From: Polymyxa betae | Lineage: Eukaryota; Endomyxa; Phytomyxea; Plasmodiophorida; Plasmodiophoridae | DNA: 22,687 nt | Direction of reading: 5' to 3' | NCBI GenBank assembly: GCA_003693705.1 | Contig: RBZT01000351.1 | Span: 1 to 22,687 of the forward strand | Shown here: positions 1-9,016 of the stretch, piece by piece | How positions within the stretch are numbered: the first letter of the stretch is position 1 | Layout: the number at the start of each line of letters is the position of its first letter | Notes under the pieces: generated by a model | The model's input: the letters and a program-made list of their open reading frames with translations, nothing else | Database searches by the model: none | Told to the model about the DNA's origin: nothing | Translations under genes and position numbers: made by a program

Positions 1-260
1 ATCGTGGCGGAAGCGGCTTGTTTAAAAAAAAGATTGAAAGAGAGGAAACGTTTGGCAGCGGGAATTGAAAAAACGGTTTCGGACTTTGCGAGGATTGCGG
101 CCGTCTGCAGCACAATTTTCTCAACAAGGTCCGATGCGATCCGACGCCCATCTCGGAGCCATTCCAGCATCAGCAGCACAAACTCGCGGGAGATCTCGCC
201 CTCGGTCCATACCGGCTCTGTAACATAAACAGTCCGCATGACCGAGCCGCCCCCATCCAT
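1..260 (-). CDS. Partial unrecognised gene running off the left edge
   Basis: The minus strand has an open frame from an ATG at 260-258 (a second ATG lies at 239-237) to the window edge without a stop, so about 86 residues are visible and the C-terminus is missing. The protein starts MDGGGSVMRTVYVTEPVW and continues into a helical, well-mixed stretch (EFVLLMLEWLRDGRRI, then DLVEKIVLQTAAILAKSE), which looks coding. The frame is closed upstream by a TGA just before residues RTIRVWF. Bases 1-400 are richer in G and C than the F1-F3 genes, so this is probably an ordinary chromosomal gene rather than part of the repeat cassette. Plus-strand frames over the same bases look like shadows. I do not recognise the family and assign no function. 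An intron could also place the true start elsewhere. Confidence 0.5.
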   Translation of the reverse strand, partial: MDGGGSVMRTVYVTEPVWTEGEISREFVLLMLEWLRDGRRIASDLVEKIVLQTAAILAKSETVFSIPAAKRFLSFNLFFKQAASAT

Positions 261-701
261 CGCCGGTCGTACTGACCTTCGGCCGGACCGGAACCAGACA
301 CGGATTGTTCGTCAACGGTGGTAAAACCAACCCTAATTCCCGGTCGTCTGCACGCAAAATCAACTTCACGTGACTGAATGTACCACGGACACAGGTGACG
401 AAGCCCCCAGAAGAGCGCAGTCACATTCGTCAAATTTGATTAAGTGGACACACATTCACGCTATCAAGAAGTTTGCGCGCCAAGACGCTCGTCAAGGACA
501 TGCCACGAGTCAGGATTCTAGGGTTCAGGGTTGATGGTGCCATAAAAAATGTTCCATTGGTTATGTGGAAAATCCAGACTTCTTACAAATATTTATTTTT
601 TACTTCTACTGACACATTTGAACCAGCTGATCGCAATTGTAAAATTCATTCGATATCTGAATTCAAGCTTAACCAGCCATTAAAGGTTTATTTCAAAGAG
701 A
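261..701. other. Intergenic stretch between the edge gene and the F1 3' end
   Basis: No supported gene. The first part remains GC-rich like the edge gene and could hold its 5' UTR or an upstream exon. From about 430 it becomes AT-rich and forms the 3' flank of F1, whose stop codon lies at 702-704. A degenerate telomere-like tract is at 518-531. A plus-strand frame at 473-799 overlaps the F1 C-terminus in antisense and is treated as a shadow. Confidence 0.4.
518..531 (+). repeat. Degenerate telomere-like tract (CTAGGGTTCAGGGTT)
   Basis: Two imperfect TTTAGGG-type units. The tract lies in the 3' flank of F1. It is the weakest of the interstitial telomere-like tracts in this window and is supported mainly by the presence of the others. 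Confidence 0.4.
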
Positions 702-3700
702 TTAACTTCCACGAGGATAGGGTTTTCGGATGTCCTCGCTCTGACATGGACGGCAAAAACCTTTGTTTTGATGATCCTGTTGGTAGATGGACAGTTTAGG
801 CTGGCTATTCTCAACACTCTTAAAAGCATTAAACACTGCAGCATTTGCACGTTGTGCTGACGGATCTTCTTGAAATCGGTCCAAGAAAGGTTTTGTTTTC
901 TCATGATTGAGAACGATAGGAATGAATGACTTCCCTTTTTTGATAGTGAGATTATCAGCAGGGGTAGGGATGTTTATAGAACAGCATTTGGCGCAGCGAG
1001 GAATGGTTGTTAGCCGCCAATTAGTGCCTGTTCGAGGTCGAGGTGGATTTAGTTTTGTTGAATAGAACATCAATATCCGCGAGTTGTATTTGGAGGCCAT
1101 TTGTAAACATCCATCTTCTGCACATCGACCTATGGCGTTATTGCCGTCGCGTTCAGCATTTTCATCATATAAATGATGAATATCTTTTCTGATAGCTTCT
1201 GGAATCCTATACTCATCTCGAACAACAATGTTTCTCTTAGCACATTCGCCACGAAATTTCGCCCAATCATGCTTCTTGCACTTTTTCAGAATAGATTGAC
1301 GAAGTGAGTCATTGAAATCGATATAGATCATCCCATCGTCACCAATTCCCATAGAAACCACATTTGGTTGATGACGCATCTTATTCAAAAGTTTTTGGGG
1401 TTCATCGGACTTTGAGATCACATCGGCGACCATTGTCATTGCAAAATCATGCAATTTCATCATATTGAGCTCTAGATAGGCAGATACGTCATTTGCAGAA
1501 ATCTTTGGAGCACCAGAATCATCTCGATTGACAAGAGTCGGCAACTCTTCAGCGATCGCTTCCATAAACCGTTTATGGTCGAACTTGTAATCAAGTTCTT
1601 TTTCAATAATCTTGAAACAATCGTGAATCTGACTTAAAAAAATTAATGTCAGAAGTTTTTCACACATTAGGAGCATTTCTACATACTGAAACATTCTCTT
1701 CTTTTGTTTGTTCCTTAAAAACTTCAGGTTCCTTTTCACAGTTTTTGGATTTGTGAAAACATTTAGGCTCTTTCGTTTTGTGAACAGATTCAGGTTCTTT
1801 CTGACCCTGTTTCGTTTTGTGAGCACTTTCAGGTTCTTTTTCTTTGGTTTTCGTCTGATATTTCTCCTTCGTTTCAGTCGATTGGTCCACAGTCTTCGAT
1901 TTAAACTTGCTGTGAGCATCTTTGTGCTTCTCAGATTGACGTGTTTGCTCAGATTGCGTAATGGGTTCTTCATGAATCGATTGTTGGTGTTGATGGACGC
2001 TCTTCGACTTTTGATGTTTTTCCGCAAGGTTCGATTTCGTGTTTGGCTGCTTCTGCACGTCGACAGAATCAGGCTCATGCATCACATTTTTCTGCTCTTC
2101 ATGCCGTTTTTTGTACCGAGGGCGAGCGTCCTTGTGGTGAGGGATGTTTTGACCATCGTGACGCCTTTCGGGCTGGTTCTTCGCATTTCTGTGAGCTGTT
2201 GAATCGGATTGACGAACTGGTTCGATTTATATCCCGTGATATCCGCGAGTTCTTGAATGCTGTCTTTGAGCTGCTGATGTCTTTCGGGTGCTAGAGGTTT
2301 GCATGTCTGAGTTTCTGCATCAAGCGGACGGTCGTGTTCGAGTTGTATTTCAACACTTCTTTCCACTCTTCGGCCCTGATCGCGACGTCGTCGTTGCCAC
2401 TGATTTCGATTCGCTCCATTGTCTCGCGCAGCATTGGGATTACTACCTGGTAATGTACAGCCGTCCTTTCGCTCTCCATCCGGACCAATAGAAACGGCAT
2501 TTCGAGTAACCGGATCCCGATATCGATGTGTTAGATCACCGGAGCTGCTTCTGTAATGAGAGATGTCTTCAGGGAAATCCACAGATTCAACTGTGTTTAG
2601 GTTTCGCTTGACGCGGACTCCCTCAGGATACGTCAACACAGTTGTGCCATCGGAACTGTGCTCATAGCGTCTCCCATCATGATAAATGATGACTTCAACT
2701 CCGTCTTTCATAAACGATCGAGGAGCCGTATCAGAAGACAGGGATCCGTCCGGTTTCACAGCAAACTTATTCTTAGAACGCTTGTTACATAGGAGTAGGG
2801 TTCCATCTGGACATTGTGTCATGATTTCGCCTTTAGGATTCGTTAGGACGACAGTGCCGTCAGAATGTCGAATACTTCGTGTCCCATCTTGGTACTGGGC
2901 GACAGAAAGCCCAGTATTGGATCATTTCAGAAAGGTTCCATCAGAGAGATTAAATTTGTTCGGAGTAGCGAGTTCCCCAGAAGGTTTCTCCCAAGAGCCA
3001 TCGGGTCTTTGAGAAGCAACAGATTTACGATTACGCTGCTGGTTATTTGATTTCAGCGACGCTTTCAACGATTTTCGATCCGATCCGCCCCTCTTTCTGT
3101 GTTTGTCGCGGGCTCGACTGGCATTGTTCGGTGAGGGCACGACGTTCGTCTGATGCTTACGAAGATTGGGCTTTCTAGACGATGCTTCATCAGTGTCTTT
3201 CTTAGTGCTGCTTTTATTCCTTGGAAGAGGGACTGAACCTGTAAAGAGACGTTAACGACCCAACTTTCAATCGACTACAATAATACCATGATCAGCATCA
3301 GTAGCGGGGCCTCTATGATTGTTATCAGCAGATTTCTTCGATTTCTCATCATGTCCTGAAATATAATTACGAGCCGCAAAACTTTGTAAAAAATACCGCA
3401 ATACCATCAGAAGCCGGGCCACTCTGATTGTTATCATCAGGTTTCTTCAACTTCTCATCCTGTCCTGAAACATAATTAAGAGGCGCAAAACTTTGTCAAA
3501 AGTCCCGCAATACCATGGTGTCATCGATAGCGGGACCTCTCTGAGTTTTATCAGCAGGTTCCTTGGTTTTGTTTTCATGATCTGTAATAAAATTAATTGC
3601 CGCAAAAACGTGGTGAAAAGAACCGTAATACCACTGTTAGAATCGATAGCGGGGCCTCTATGAGTTTGATCAGAAGGTTCCTTGGTTTTGTTTTCATGAA

Positions 3701-4143
3701 CTGTAATAACCGCAAAAACGAGGTGAAAAGGACCGTGATACCATTGTTAGAATCGATAGCGGAGCCTCTCTGAGATTCATCAGAACGTTTTTTGGTTTTG
3801 TCATCGTGATCTAAGAAAATTATGAGCCGTGAAACGAGGTGAAGAGTACCGCAATACCATTGTTAGAATCGATAGAAGGGCCTCTCTGAGTTTCATCAGC
3901 AGGATTCTTTGTTGGCTCATCATGACCTGTAACAACATCAAAAGCCGCAAAACGAAGTGAAAAGTACCGCAATACCATTGTTAGCATCGGTAGCGGGCTC
4001 TCTCTGATGGTCAGCCGCACAATTGTTGCCCTTATGTAATATCTTGTGCTTTGCATCATTTCTGGCGCAATTACTTGCTGTTTATTTGTCCAAATTGATG
4101 GGAGGTTCATTCATGCCACGTTGCACAGAGTTATCACGGCATC
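702..4143 (-). CDS. F1: multi-exon repeat protein with DG repeats and Cys-containing C-terminal domain, probably decaying
   Basis: I read nine exons on the minus strand: 4143-3976, seven-unit array exons down to 3287, a long exon 3238-1687, then an intron and a last exon 1628-702 ending in TAA. In order, the protein has: the 23-residue repeat array; a basic linker; about ten DG motifs (PDGS, SDGT, QDGT, HDGR) between 3000 and 2400, resembling the repeated strands of TCP10/CPAP C-terminal domains; a Lys/Glu/Pro/His-rich linker with KEPESVHKTK-like repeats (2226-1687); and a 308-residue C-terminal part containing RCAEDGC and PRCAKCC. I do not recognise that last part. Lesions: in-frame TAA at 4082-4084, in-frame TGA at 2922-2924, a one-base deletion in one array exon, and a frame change between 2226 and 2085. 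Frames on both sides of each lesion are clearly coding, so this is a recently damaged gene or one with sequence errors. No signal peptide was located. F1' on the right is its decayed paralogue. Confidence 0.6.
1629..1686 (-). other. Conserved 58-nt intron of F1
   Basis: Donor GTATGT at 1686-1681 and acceptor AGTCAG ending at 1629, phase 0. Splicing joins the Lys/Glu/Pro frame (residues EENVS) to the C-terminal frame (IHDCFK). The paralogue F1' has the matching intron at 14776-14837 (GTATGT ... CTCAG), with clearly similar intron sequence. This supports both the intron and the joined reading. Confidence 0.8.
3239..4143 (-). repeat. Tandem exon-intron array within F1 (units of about 110-119 bp)
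   Basis: Repeat exons on the minus strand are 3926-3858, 3810-3742, 3700-3632, 3581-3514, 3464-3405 and 3355-3287 (69, 69, 69, 68, 60 and 69 nt), led by a longer exon at 4143-3976 whose 3' end matches the unit. Introns between them are 3975-3927, 3857-3811, 3741-3701, 3631-3582, 3513-3465, 3404-3356 and 3286-3239 (41-50 nt). Donors are GTATTG, GTATCA or GTATTA; acceptors are TTTCAG, TTACAG or CTTAG. Each exon starts two bases into a codon and ends one base into the next (phase 1), except the 68-nt exon, which has lost one base. The peptides follow a pattern like HDEKTKxPADxTQRGPAID. Intron sequences resemble each other too (TTTTGCGGC is shared), so exon and intron were duplicated together. 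Confidence 0.8.
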
Positions 4144-4269
4144 CTGAAATTGAACTTTAGAATGGATGAGATGTAACATGAAAGAAGAGACCTTTGGAAG
4201 GATCAGCGGTCGGGATGTGCATTCCGCCATCATCGTGCTTGTTATCATTGTAGCCTCCGATACCTTCAT

Positions 4270-5251
4270 TGCACATTTTTCTGGATTGACGAGGTTAAAG
4301 TATCATGTTATATTGGCCATTATTTGTGACAAAGTTCTTCTGCGGCCATGAAGAGAGAATATGTCCGCTAATCAAGTCGTTATTTGGAGACGAACGATTG
4401 AGGCTCAGTGGTATTTGTCTTAAACGAAAAGTGGCCTCTGTGATATCAGATATTGGATTTCCACTCGAGATAGTTATTGCGTTACTAAATGAGAGATAGA
4501 GACAAGAGATTGAGCAGATGATAACTCGCTTGGTTTTAAAATAGAAATGTAAATGGATTTGTTCAAGCAGGCATTCCGCTTGGGGCGATTCGTTGGCCAA
4601 TGGTAGTCGGTATGAGGTCGTACGTCTAGTTCGTTACATCGGATGGTCTTCCCTTGGTAACGTAACATGGATAGGGAAAGGACAAAGGAGCCCTACTACC
4701 ATTAGAGAATGCATTAGATAGAACTAACTACATGTCTGATTTATTAGAAGGGTCTCATGCCCTATTAAAACTGTCCGATCGATAGCTGGCGATCTGACTG
4801 AGTCTGTCATCTCCAACAAGATTTCCGTGATCAACGGATGAGAAACGTAAACCAATTGATTGACACGTAATACCACTGCATTTCTGGGCTATGAAGCCTA
4901 TAAGAAGGGTCACTGTCTGCCTCGGCTTCATCAATCTTCGGTTTCTGATAATCTGCTATGTTCGATCATACATCATTATATTGAATACAATCATTATAAA
5001 ATCCAGTTTATCGATTTGAACCCGATAATAGTCGAGATTTTGATCCAAAATAGGCATCTTCAAGCATTTGCAGACAGATATATCTTCATAGGCCGCAGTT
5101 TTCCAATTATTACATTCATACGGTATTGCTAAAGCATTGCATTTATGTGTTCGTCCCAGGAAAAAAATGGCTGTCTCACAAGTTAATAGATGTTAAGCCC
5201 TGGAGATACCTGGAACCTATCACTATCAATATGGAGTGTAAGACTCAATGT
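4270..5251. repeat. Spacer repeat, copy A (about 1 kb)
   Basis: This stretch is repeated in the same orientation at 8029-10461, where it is broken by two insertions. Landmarks shared by both copies are TGTTATATTG, ATTCGTTGGCCA, GTAACGTAACATGGATAGGG, TCCAACAAGATTTCC and GTGTAAGACTCAATG. Each copy lies 5' of a minus-strand cassette gene (F1 here, F3 for copy B), so it may be a family spacer or promoter region. Short matching minus-strand peptides occur in both copies (IRCNELDV near 4640 and 8380; VTNNGQYNM near 4310 and 8080). An intron-like tract with a TTAG acceptor lies between them. A decayed exon is possible, but no continuous gene is supported. Confidence 0.75.
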
Positions 5252-5600
5252 GGTGCCACCACAAACCCTAAACCCTAGAACCCTTGGTCGTGAACCAGCA
5301 AGTCGAGACTGGACCGCAGCCATCCTAATCCTGTTGCTGCACTGTGACTGTGTGCTAGGGTCACGTGTTCTTGTCCTGTTTCTCTTTTCTTTTCATTCCA
5401 CTTTCTAATACAGAGCGAGGTCTCATCGGATCGATTCTTCGCCTCTTTCTCACTTAGCACAACAGTCAATGTTCGCTATCGCGATGTCATTTCAAAAACT
5501 TGAACAAATGATCGACACTGTATTCAACAAATAGGAAAAGTTTATGTATATTGTGATATGATGAACTCTGAGATTGATATCATTGAATGACTTTCATTAT
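5252..5600. other. 3' flank of F3 with telomere-like tract
   Basis: No gene seen. A telomere-like tract at 5262-5279 (CAAACCCTAAACCCTAGA) sits directly where the similarity between spacer copies A and B ends. The rest is the 3' flank of F3. Just after the F3 stop it matches the F3' 3' flank (AATAATGAAAGTCATTCAAT). Confidence 0.5.
5262..5279 (-). repeat. Interstitial telomere-like tract
   Basis: Two CCCTAAA-type units. The tract marks the boundary between spacer copy A and the F3 3' flank. Confidence 0.7.
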
Positions 5601-6812
5601 TCAGTTGAGAGAATCACTAACTGGTATCATGAACTTTTCAATATCTGTTGGCAGAAGATTTGCGATTGAACATTGAAGCTTTGAGAATGTTGTCAATTCC
5701 TCTGATATTACTTCATCAAACATTTCGATAAGAAAATCGAAATATTGTTGCGCTTTGTCTTTACCAGAACAATCGCTACCGTAAGGTCGCATTCTTAATT
5801 CAAAGATCGCGTTTTGAGTAGTTTGATGTTGTTCAATATGAATATCATGAAGATATTCATACAGAGCCTGAACAACACAAAGACCTCGTCGAAGCATTTC
5901 TTCACGTTTGTAAAAGAGCCGCTTGAACGAATGTTTGGCTTCTTGAAATCGATCCGGAGTATCGACCAGAGACACGCTGATCTTCGATATAAGTTGATGA
6001 TCAGTAAACTTTCTATACATATAACGATATGGTTCGATATCAACGCCTTCTTCAACATGAGCCAAAATATATTCTTGAATTTCAATATAATCTATAAAGC
6101 GACAGTTTGTCAGATGTTGTTGAAAGAATCGAAGTCCTCTTTGTTCACAGAAATGTTTCAAAATATGGAAATTCTTAGTCGTGTTCAGATCACACGACAT
6201 CCAGTTTGATTCAGCTTTGGTGATGAATGGATAATCTGGGTCCTCCCATAAAGGATATTCAGGAGGATAACACGGAGAGGAATTTTGATACGTTTTATAT
6301 CCAGTCGGGAATTGAATATCTTCTCGTTTTGGGAATTGAGGGAATATTTCATCTATAAGATCGAGGAGAACGTTTAAGCGAAGTTCTGGTGACAGTTTAC
6401 AGAATAGAAGGACACGGATCACATCATAACGATCATACATCCATCCATCTGTACCATTAATACTTTCATTTTCATATTCAAACTCATAATCAGAATCATT
6501 ATCTTCTGAAATATCTTCATGATCTGAATTATGATCTTCAAATTCAGGATCATTTTGCTGAGATACATCGTCGTATGGATCTTCTGGATTCCTGAGAAGG
6601 GATGGAGCACACAACAGAACGTATTCTCGAAAGAATTCAAATTGATGATTCTCCAGAGCGATCTTCATCACATCGCTGTTAAAGAACATTCCTCCAAATT
6701 TCAACTTGAACATCTGTAGCCACTCCATATCACCAGATCGTGTGGCCTCCTTCAGTCTGCCACCAGAATCCAACTCACGGTATTCATCTCTATTCACACC
6801 TCCTGGGAACAT
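5601..6812 (-). CDS. F3: 403-residue protein with ankyrin-like N-terminus and acidic stretch
   Basis: This is the longest undamaged frame in the window, from ATG 6812-6810 (MFPGGVNRDEY) to a TGA at 5603-5601. Residues 18-68 read like one or two degenerate ankyrin-type helix pairs (LKEATRSGDMEWLQMF, then IALENHQFEFFREYVLL). Residues 76-118 are strongly acidic. Residues 140-205 hold a Pro/Tyr-rich part with YPPEYPLWEDPDYPF. The rest is helical and contains RLFYKREEMLRRGLCVVQAL. No catalytic motif was recognised. The paralogue F3' shares the whole length and the C-terminal end IPVSDS-N-stop. The frame upstream of the chosen ATG encodes a hydrophobic leader (ILIIFTLLSCVIT) and then an in-frame TGA, all of which F3' conserves except the stop. 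The leader's own ATG has been pushed to 7822 by the element at 6880-7808. The gene is therefore probably no longer expressed in its native form. Confidence 0.7.
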   Translation of the reverse strand: MFPGGVNRDEYRELDSGGRLKEATRSGDMEWLQMFKLKFGGMFFNSDVMKIALENHQFEFFREYVLLCAPSLLRNPEDPYDDVSQQNDPEFEDHNSDHEDISEDNDSDYEFEYENESINGTDGWMYDRYDVIRVLLFCKLSPELRLNVLLDLIDEIFPQFPKREDIQFPTGYKTYQNSSPCYPPEYPLWEDPDYPFITKAESNWMSCDLNTTKNFHILKHFCEQRGLRFFQQHLTNCRFIDYIEIQEYILAHVEEGVDIEPYRYMYRKFTDHQLISKISVSLVDTPDRFQEAKHSFKRLFYKREEMLRRGLCVVQALYEYLHDIHIEQHQTTQNAIFELRMRPYGSDCSGKDKAQQYFDFLIEMFDEVISEELTTFSKLQCSIANLLPTDIEKFMIPVSDSLN

Positions 6813-6879
6813 AAAGCCTATAGATCATGTAATGACACAACTCAAGAGAGTGAAGATGATCAGAATACGGCCAACGAAG
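6813..6879 (-). other. Separated leader segment of F3 (signal peptide or intron)
   Basis: Joined to the ATG at 7822-7820 by removing the element and one target copy, this reads MVFVGRILIIFTLLSCVIT followed by TGA and then the F3 body. F3' has the same hydrophobic string (AILSVLICVIT) with a Leu codon in place of the TGA. Alternatively, GTATTC near 6867 to CTATAG near 6818 could be a short intron that removes the hydrophobic part and keeps frame. I favour a signal-peptide leader because F1' and F2 also begin with one, but the sequence does not decide. Confidence 0.45.
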
Positions 6880-7808
6880 GCTACTATTAAATTGACCTAC
6901 GATTGCTCTACGCTCTGCGGATTGATCTACTCCGCGCACTTTTGATTTTGCTCTACTAATTGATCTATTTTCACGGAAATGATCTACAAAATGATCTACT
7001 TCCTTGGAAATGATCTATTTTTGACCTACTCCACGGACAGTTATCTGCGACCTACAAAATGATCTACTATCGCCAATTTGATCTACAAATTGATCTACTA
7101 AACCCTAACCCTAACATAATTTGGGATAGAGTACCATTAACTCAAGGCTGTTTTCGGTCGTCATTTATTATGTGTCAATTGATGTTTCAACCCTTGGTCT
7201 CCTATTTTGATTATGGTCAGACTCAGACAGAAGACTCAACATTCCACGACCAACCGTGAAACTCTGCGAAGTTCGTCCCTGCGAGAGCGTGCATTGATCT
7301 GAGCTGTCCGGGTGCGTTTGTTACCACGTGCAAAGTTTGATCTACGGATGCGATCTTGTGCCCTGGTATTGGGCCGCTAATGTGACAATTTAAGTCAGCC
7401 AATCGAATGATACTATTATTTCACAGAATTAATCTCTCTGTGCGAAGAGGTTGTTGTTCACAAACTGGGCAACCATTGGATCCTGCTGCAACATTTCTTG
7501 ATGGTTCATAATCTAATTTCAATGAACCAGGCACTCACATCCATTCAAATTTACAAAGCTTGTATTAGGGTTTAGGGTTTAGTAGATCAATTTGGATCAA
7601 ATTGGTGATTGTAGATCAATTAGCAGGTCGCAATTAACTGTCCGTGGAGTAAGGTCAAAAATAGATCATTTTCGAGAAAGTAGATCATTTTGTAGGTCAA
7701 TTGTCTGATTTCCGTCAAAATAGATCAATTTATAGAGCAATTAAAAAGTGCGCGGAGTAGATCAATCCGTAGAGCGTAGAGCAATCGTAGGTCAATTTAA
7801 ATTTTCCC
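6880..7808. mobile_element. Mutator-like non-autonomous inverted-repeat element with 9-bp target duplication
   Basis: A 929-bp insertion flanked by CCAACGAAG at 6871-6879 and 7809-7817. The left and right arms (about 230 bp each, 6880-7115 and 7564-7808) are imperfect inverted repeats. They share TTAAATTGACCTACG, CTCCGCGCAC, TCCACGGACAG and many GATCTAC motifs. Each arm ends inward in a telomere-like tract (7098-7115 and 7564-7582). The centre encodes nothing recognisable. A 9-bp duplication with long inverted repeats is typical of Mutator-like elements. It interrupts the F3 leader: removing it and one target copy gives a sequence colinear with F3' at 17810-17840. Confidence 0.8.
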
Positions 7809-7822
7809 CCAACGAAGACCAT

Positions 7823-8028
7823 CGACAGACTCGGTGTCTCTGCCTCGCATTTACATCCAAGACAGTGTGCTACACAGATGTGCGCGCACTTTTCCCCATT
7901 TTTTGAAACCGAGATCGACAGCCATTTTTCAACAGGAAATTCCAATGCTTGAATGCTCTCACTGTTGATATCACAACATTATCATGCGATGAAATCACGT
8001 CATAGTATTGCAATCTGTTGAAATAGAT
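7823..8028. other. 5' flank of the F3 leader
   Basis: Sequence directly upstream of the displaced F3 ATG on the minus strand. No gene is supported. It is likely to hold the original F3 5' UTR and promoter. Short hydrophilic frames here extend from spacer copy B and have no ATG-led support. Confidence 0.3.
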
Positions 8029-8389
8029 CACATTTTTCGGGCAAATTTCTGCATTGACGAGGCTTACGTAACATGTTATATTGCCCATTATTTGTGACCG
8101 AGCTAACACCGTTAACCAAGTCGTAGTGAGGAGACGCATGATTGAGGCTTTGTAGCATCTGAAAAGTGGCCTCTGTGAATACTGTGTTATTGGAAATTGG
8201 AATTCCATTCGAACGCATTATTGCGCTACTAAGAGAGAGAGATAGACATAAGAGATTGAACAGATGATACCTCGCTTTGTATTAGATAGGAATGTAAATG
8301 GGGCTGTACTAGAAGGATTTCCGCTTCGGCCGATTCGTTGGCCACTGGTAGTCGGTATGGGGTTGTACGTCAAGTTCGTTACATCGGAT

Positions 8390-8911
8390 CATTACTTGAG
8401 CATTGATCACAGATTTGAGTGATGACTCGGGAGTGGACAAATTCATATTAAACTCGTCAATATATTCCAAGAACAAGTTAGGAATATCCTCCATCGCGAC
8501 CTGGTTTCGGTTTCGTTCATGGTGTGGTGCTTCAAAGAGACAAAGACACAGAAAGGTGAGCGGAATGAGACCTTCCGTGTGTATTCGAAAATACCGTGTG
8601 TATTCGAAAATAAGAATGAATCAAAAAGGGAGAGAGAGAATCACAGGAGCAACAGCAAACTAATAGAGGCTACAGACGTCACTGTCTTGTCAGCGGACAA
8701 GACAGTGCGCGATGGCCATGTCAGGAGGCCGCGGCTAGTCTTGAACGACCACGGCGTGAGACTGGTCGCAAACCACCGCAACCGTTACTTCGGGAGGCCG
8801 CGCAATGCTGTCGGGGCACGACACACGGTTTCTCGGGGTCACCCCACTAGTTTCATCTTAAGAAAGTTTGCAGCCTAATCTCCATACCAGTTATTATGAT
8901 CGGCAGGGTGG
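8390..8911. mobile_element. Unassigned insertion in spacer copy B (about 520 bp)
   Basis: Absent from copy A, so it was inserted or was lost there. A possible short target repeat, ATCGG, lies at both borders, but termini could not be set. It contains a perfect tandem duplication of a 19-bp unit (8575-8593 and 8594-8612, CCGTGTGTATTCGAAAATA), a perfect 12-bp hairpin at 8680-8707, and a GC-rich right half in which GGAGGCCGCG recurs. A minus-strand peptide (MEDIPNLFLEYIDEF, from 8494) looks coding-like but is short. Confidence 0.45.
8680..8707. repeat. Perfect 12-bp inverted repeat with 4-nt loop
   Basis: CACTGTCTTGTC, loop AGCG, then GACAAGACAGTG. A stem this long and perfect is unlikely by chance. 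It lies within the unassigned insertion. A Helitron-type 3' end was considered, but the nearest CTAG is about 30 nt away, which does not fit well. Confidence 0.7.
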
Positions 8912-9016
8912 GTCGTTTCCCATGGTAACGTAACATGGATAGGGAAGGGACAGAAAAGCCCTACTGCCATGAGACAATGCGTTAGATGGGACTAGGTAAC
9001 TACATGTCTGATTTAC

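Noticed and set aside
473-799. Plus-strand 108-residue frame
   Set aside because: It runs antisense to the end of F1 and starts in a non-conserved flank with a telomere-like tract.
3239-4143. CRISPR-like or satellite array
   Set aside because: Units are about 110-119 bp, with coding exons in a constant phase and splice signals at every junction. There are no short identical repeats with unique spacers.
5252-5280. A true chromosome end or telomere
   Set aside because: The tracts are only two or three units long, occur in both orientations and have unique sequence on both sides.
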